A DNA stretch of 17,452 bases, from assembly GCA_030064795.1 (NCBI GenBank), contig JASJEI010000235.1, positions 1-17,452 on the forward strand. The letters run 5' to 3'. Numbering within the stretch: position 1 is the stretch's first letter; the number at the start of each line of letters is the position of its first letter. A program made the translations under genes and the position numbers. The notes beneath the pieces are model-generated. The model ran no database searches and was not told where the DNA came from. It was given only the letters and a program-made list of their open reading frames with translations. Of the stretch, positions 16,021 through 17,452 are shown piece by piece. The stretch is from Pleurocapsa sp. MO_226.B13. GTDB taxonomy: Bacteria; Cyanobacteriota; Cyanobacteriia; Cyanobacteriales; Xenococcaceae.

Positions 16021-17064
16021 TTACAAATTTAGTTGCTGTTCTAATTCTTCCATCTTTTGAGCAGCTCGATCTCTTTTTTTCTTAGCCTGGGTAATTTGTT
16101 GTATCAGTTTGAAATGCTCCTGGGGAGGAAGATTGTCTATTTTTTCTGCATTGCTTAAAAATTCTATTTCCTGATTTCTATAATCATATTCTTGTTGCTG
16201 TTCCTTAAGTTCCTGTTCTAGATGACGGCGTTGTATAGAGGTCAATGGGGATTTCACTAACCCCAGTTCTGGTAGTGAATTAATAACAACAGCTTTCCGA
16301 ATATCCCCCCGATAATCAGCTAAGATTATATCCCCCAATCCCTCAGTACGAGCAGTTGGTTCTTGTATTCCTCCATGCTTGACATTCCAACGCCGCAAAG
16401 CATCTAGCACATGATTCTTAAGATCATCGACAGTAACCATTTTTTTACCATTTCTGTCCGCCTTTCCACTTAATCCTTCCAACAAATAATAGGTAAAGAC
16501 ACCATGTTGGACTTGTTGCCATTCAAGTGCTGTTTGTTCGGCTGTACTCGCCGCAATTAAAGCAAAACCTTCTGCCAAATCATAAACATTCTTAATAAAC
16601 TCAGGGTCGGTTAAATCCCTACCAATATCTACACCACTATGACAAGCATCTAGAGTTAGTACTAATTTACGTCCTCCGCTATCTCTCATATGTCGTTCCA
16701 CTTCCGCAACAGATAGCGCTCGTTGGTTTAATAAGGTGCGTTGGGTATCCTGAGTAATTAAAACAGGTTCTTTTTTATTGCCTTCTCTTTCCACCCTGGT
16801 TCCATGACAAGCAAAATGTACCCATAGTAGGTCATCAGGTTGAACCGCCTGACAAAGTTCAATTAATCTGGCTTCCACATTGTCACGAGTAGGAAACAAG
16901 CGATTATCCCTATCTAACTCATCGTGGAGACAAACCACTTCATAGCCTAACTGAGTAAGGATTTGCTCTAGCGCTAACACATCGTTAACACAAAACTTTA
17001 AGGTTCCAAAGTTAGGGTCAGTATAGTGATTAACTCCAACTAAGAACGCCCAGCGATTAGTCAT
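16021..17064 (-). CDS. Caspase-like peptidase (family C14) with C-terminal adaptor-binding module
   Basis: 347 residues. The caspase fold (about 1-250) starts with WAFLVGVNHYTDP and the substrate-pocket region KFCVNDVLALEQIL. The catalytic histidine is H87 in FACHGT and the catalytic cysteine C141 in LTLDACHSG. Both are intact, so the enzyme should be active. A linker (about 250-275) leads to a charged helical module at 276-347 that is homologous to the first 68 residues of the next gene product. Bacterial caspase homologues often act as regulated suicide proteases in immunity or cell death. First gene of the operon, with AAGGTG just before its ATG. No signal peptide, so it acts in the cytosol. 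Confidence 0.92.
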   Translation of the reverse strand: MTNRWAFLVGVNHYTDPNFGTLKFCVNDVLALEQILTQLGYEVVCLHDELDRDNRLFPTRDNVEARLIELCQAVQPDDLLWVHFACHGTRVEREGNKKEPVLITQDTQRTLLNQRALSVAEVERHMRDSGGRKLVLTLDACHSGVDIGRDLTDPEFIKNVYDLAEGFALIAASTAEQTALEWQQVQHGVFTYYLLEGLSGKADRNGKKMVTVDDLKNHVLDALRRWNVKHGGIQEPTARTEGLGDIILADYRGDIRKAVVINSLPELGLVKSPLTSIQRRHLEQELKEQQQEYDYRNQEIEFLSNAEKIDNLPPQEHFKLIQQITQAKKKRDRAAQKMEELEQQLNL

Positions 17065-17452
17065 TTCACCTTAGCCTCATCACTTTCCTCATTCCAAACC
17101 TAGGCAACACCCACAGTTGGAATTAACCCAAAAATGGGAGTAGTAGAATTATTGTAGCTAATAGCAGACTTAGTTAATTTGATTCAGAGCGCGTTTTCTT
17201 GAGTATGCGATCGCCCTACCTCTTCACCCCCAACACTGACAAAATCCGACTCACTGGCACTTTCTCCGCCTCCATCCTCTCCACCTGTGCTAACAACCGC
17301 TTGGGAATGTAACGAGACTTTTTACAGGTGCGATCGCGTGAGTTAGCTTATTTAATAGCGTTTACAATTTGTTCCCCCGCTAGAACATACTCTCAAATAA
17401 AGCGGATTAAATCAACCCCTAACCAGCGAGCTTGGCTATTATATCTCTCCGC
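17065..17452 (-). other. Region upstream of the caspase operon, no intact gene
   Basis: 388 bp without an intact gene. It should contain the operon promoter. On the minus strand TACAAT (within AGCTACAATAATTC, about 80 bp before the caspase ATG) could be a -10 box, but no good -35 box is at standard distance. CCCAAAAATGGG at 17128-17139 is a small palindrome. Two HIP1 octamers occur. A 43-codon open fragment within the region is listed separately. Confidence 0.4.
17216..17347 (-). pseudogene. Possible coding remnant with helix-turn-helix-like end
   Basis: A minus-strand frame open for 43 codons between two stops, including KKSRYIPKRLLAQVERMEAE and ending PVSRILSVLGVKR. It has no start codon at its beginning. 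The basic, helical composition and the SRILSVLGV segment recall the turn of a small DNA-binding or transposase N-terminal domain. It may be a remnant of a mobile element or of a gene displaced when the cassette arrived. I do not recognise the family. Confidence 0.25.

Overview
The window comes from a cyanobacterium. The HIP1 octamer (GCGATCGC) recurs from about 5.1 kb onward. A response regulator of the RpaB/Ycf27 type sits beside a CCB2/CCB4-type cytochrome b6 cofactor-assembly protein, and base composition is moderately AT-rich. The species cannot be named from this sequence.

Left part (1-10160), + strand unless noted: the 3' part of an amidohydrolase-2 family gene; a 1904-residue Ser/Thr kinase fused to two NTPase modules and a GAF domain; radA on the minus strand; then rpaB and the CCB2/CCB4-type gene. 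The radA-rpaB-CCB block is ordinary chromosomal housekeeping.

Junction (10161-10971): a scar. It holds the 3' part of a tRNA-Ser gene (minus strand; T arm, acceptor strand and discriminator G intact, no 5' half), an 11-bp tandem repeat, a short reading frame resembling the start of a tyrosine recombinase, and a gene-less second copy of the last ~37 codons of the neighbouring FGE-type gene. This looks like the edge of an element once inserted at a tRNA-Ser 3' end.

Right part (10972-17064): five tightly packed minus-strand genes, transcribed in this order: (1) a caspase-like peptidase (C14) with a C-terminal helical module; (2) an adaptor that starts with a homologous copy of that module and continues into a STAND-like domain with a ruined P-loop; (3) a MoxR-type AAA+ ATPase; (4) a two-pass membrane protein with a VWA-like domain; (5) a one-pass membrane protein ending in an FGE-sulfatase/C-type-lectin fold. 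Spacings are 6 bp, a 13-bp overlap, an 11-bp overlap and 6 bp, so they are very probably one operon.

The main discovery is that the end of the FGE-type gene and the orphan copy behave as variable regions of a diversity-generating retroelement (DGR). Over 24 codons they differ at 20 bases, 18 of them at first or second codon positions, and all 18 fit adenine-directed mutagenesis of a template rich in AAY codons. Neither a reverse transcriptase nor a template repeat lies in the window, so the mutagenic machinery would act from elsewhere in the genome. The proposed system is a membrane-displayed, retroelement-diversified sensor coupled through VWA/MoxR proteins and an adaptor to a suicide protease, that is, a self-diversifying conflict or programmed-cell-death cassette. 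The parts are seen in the sequence; the signalling order is inference.
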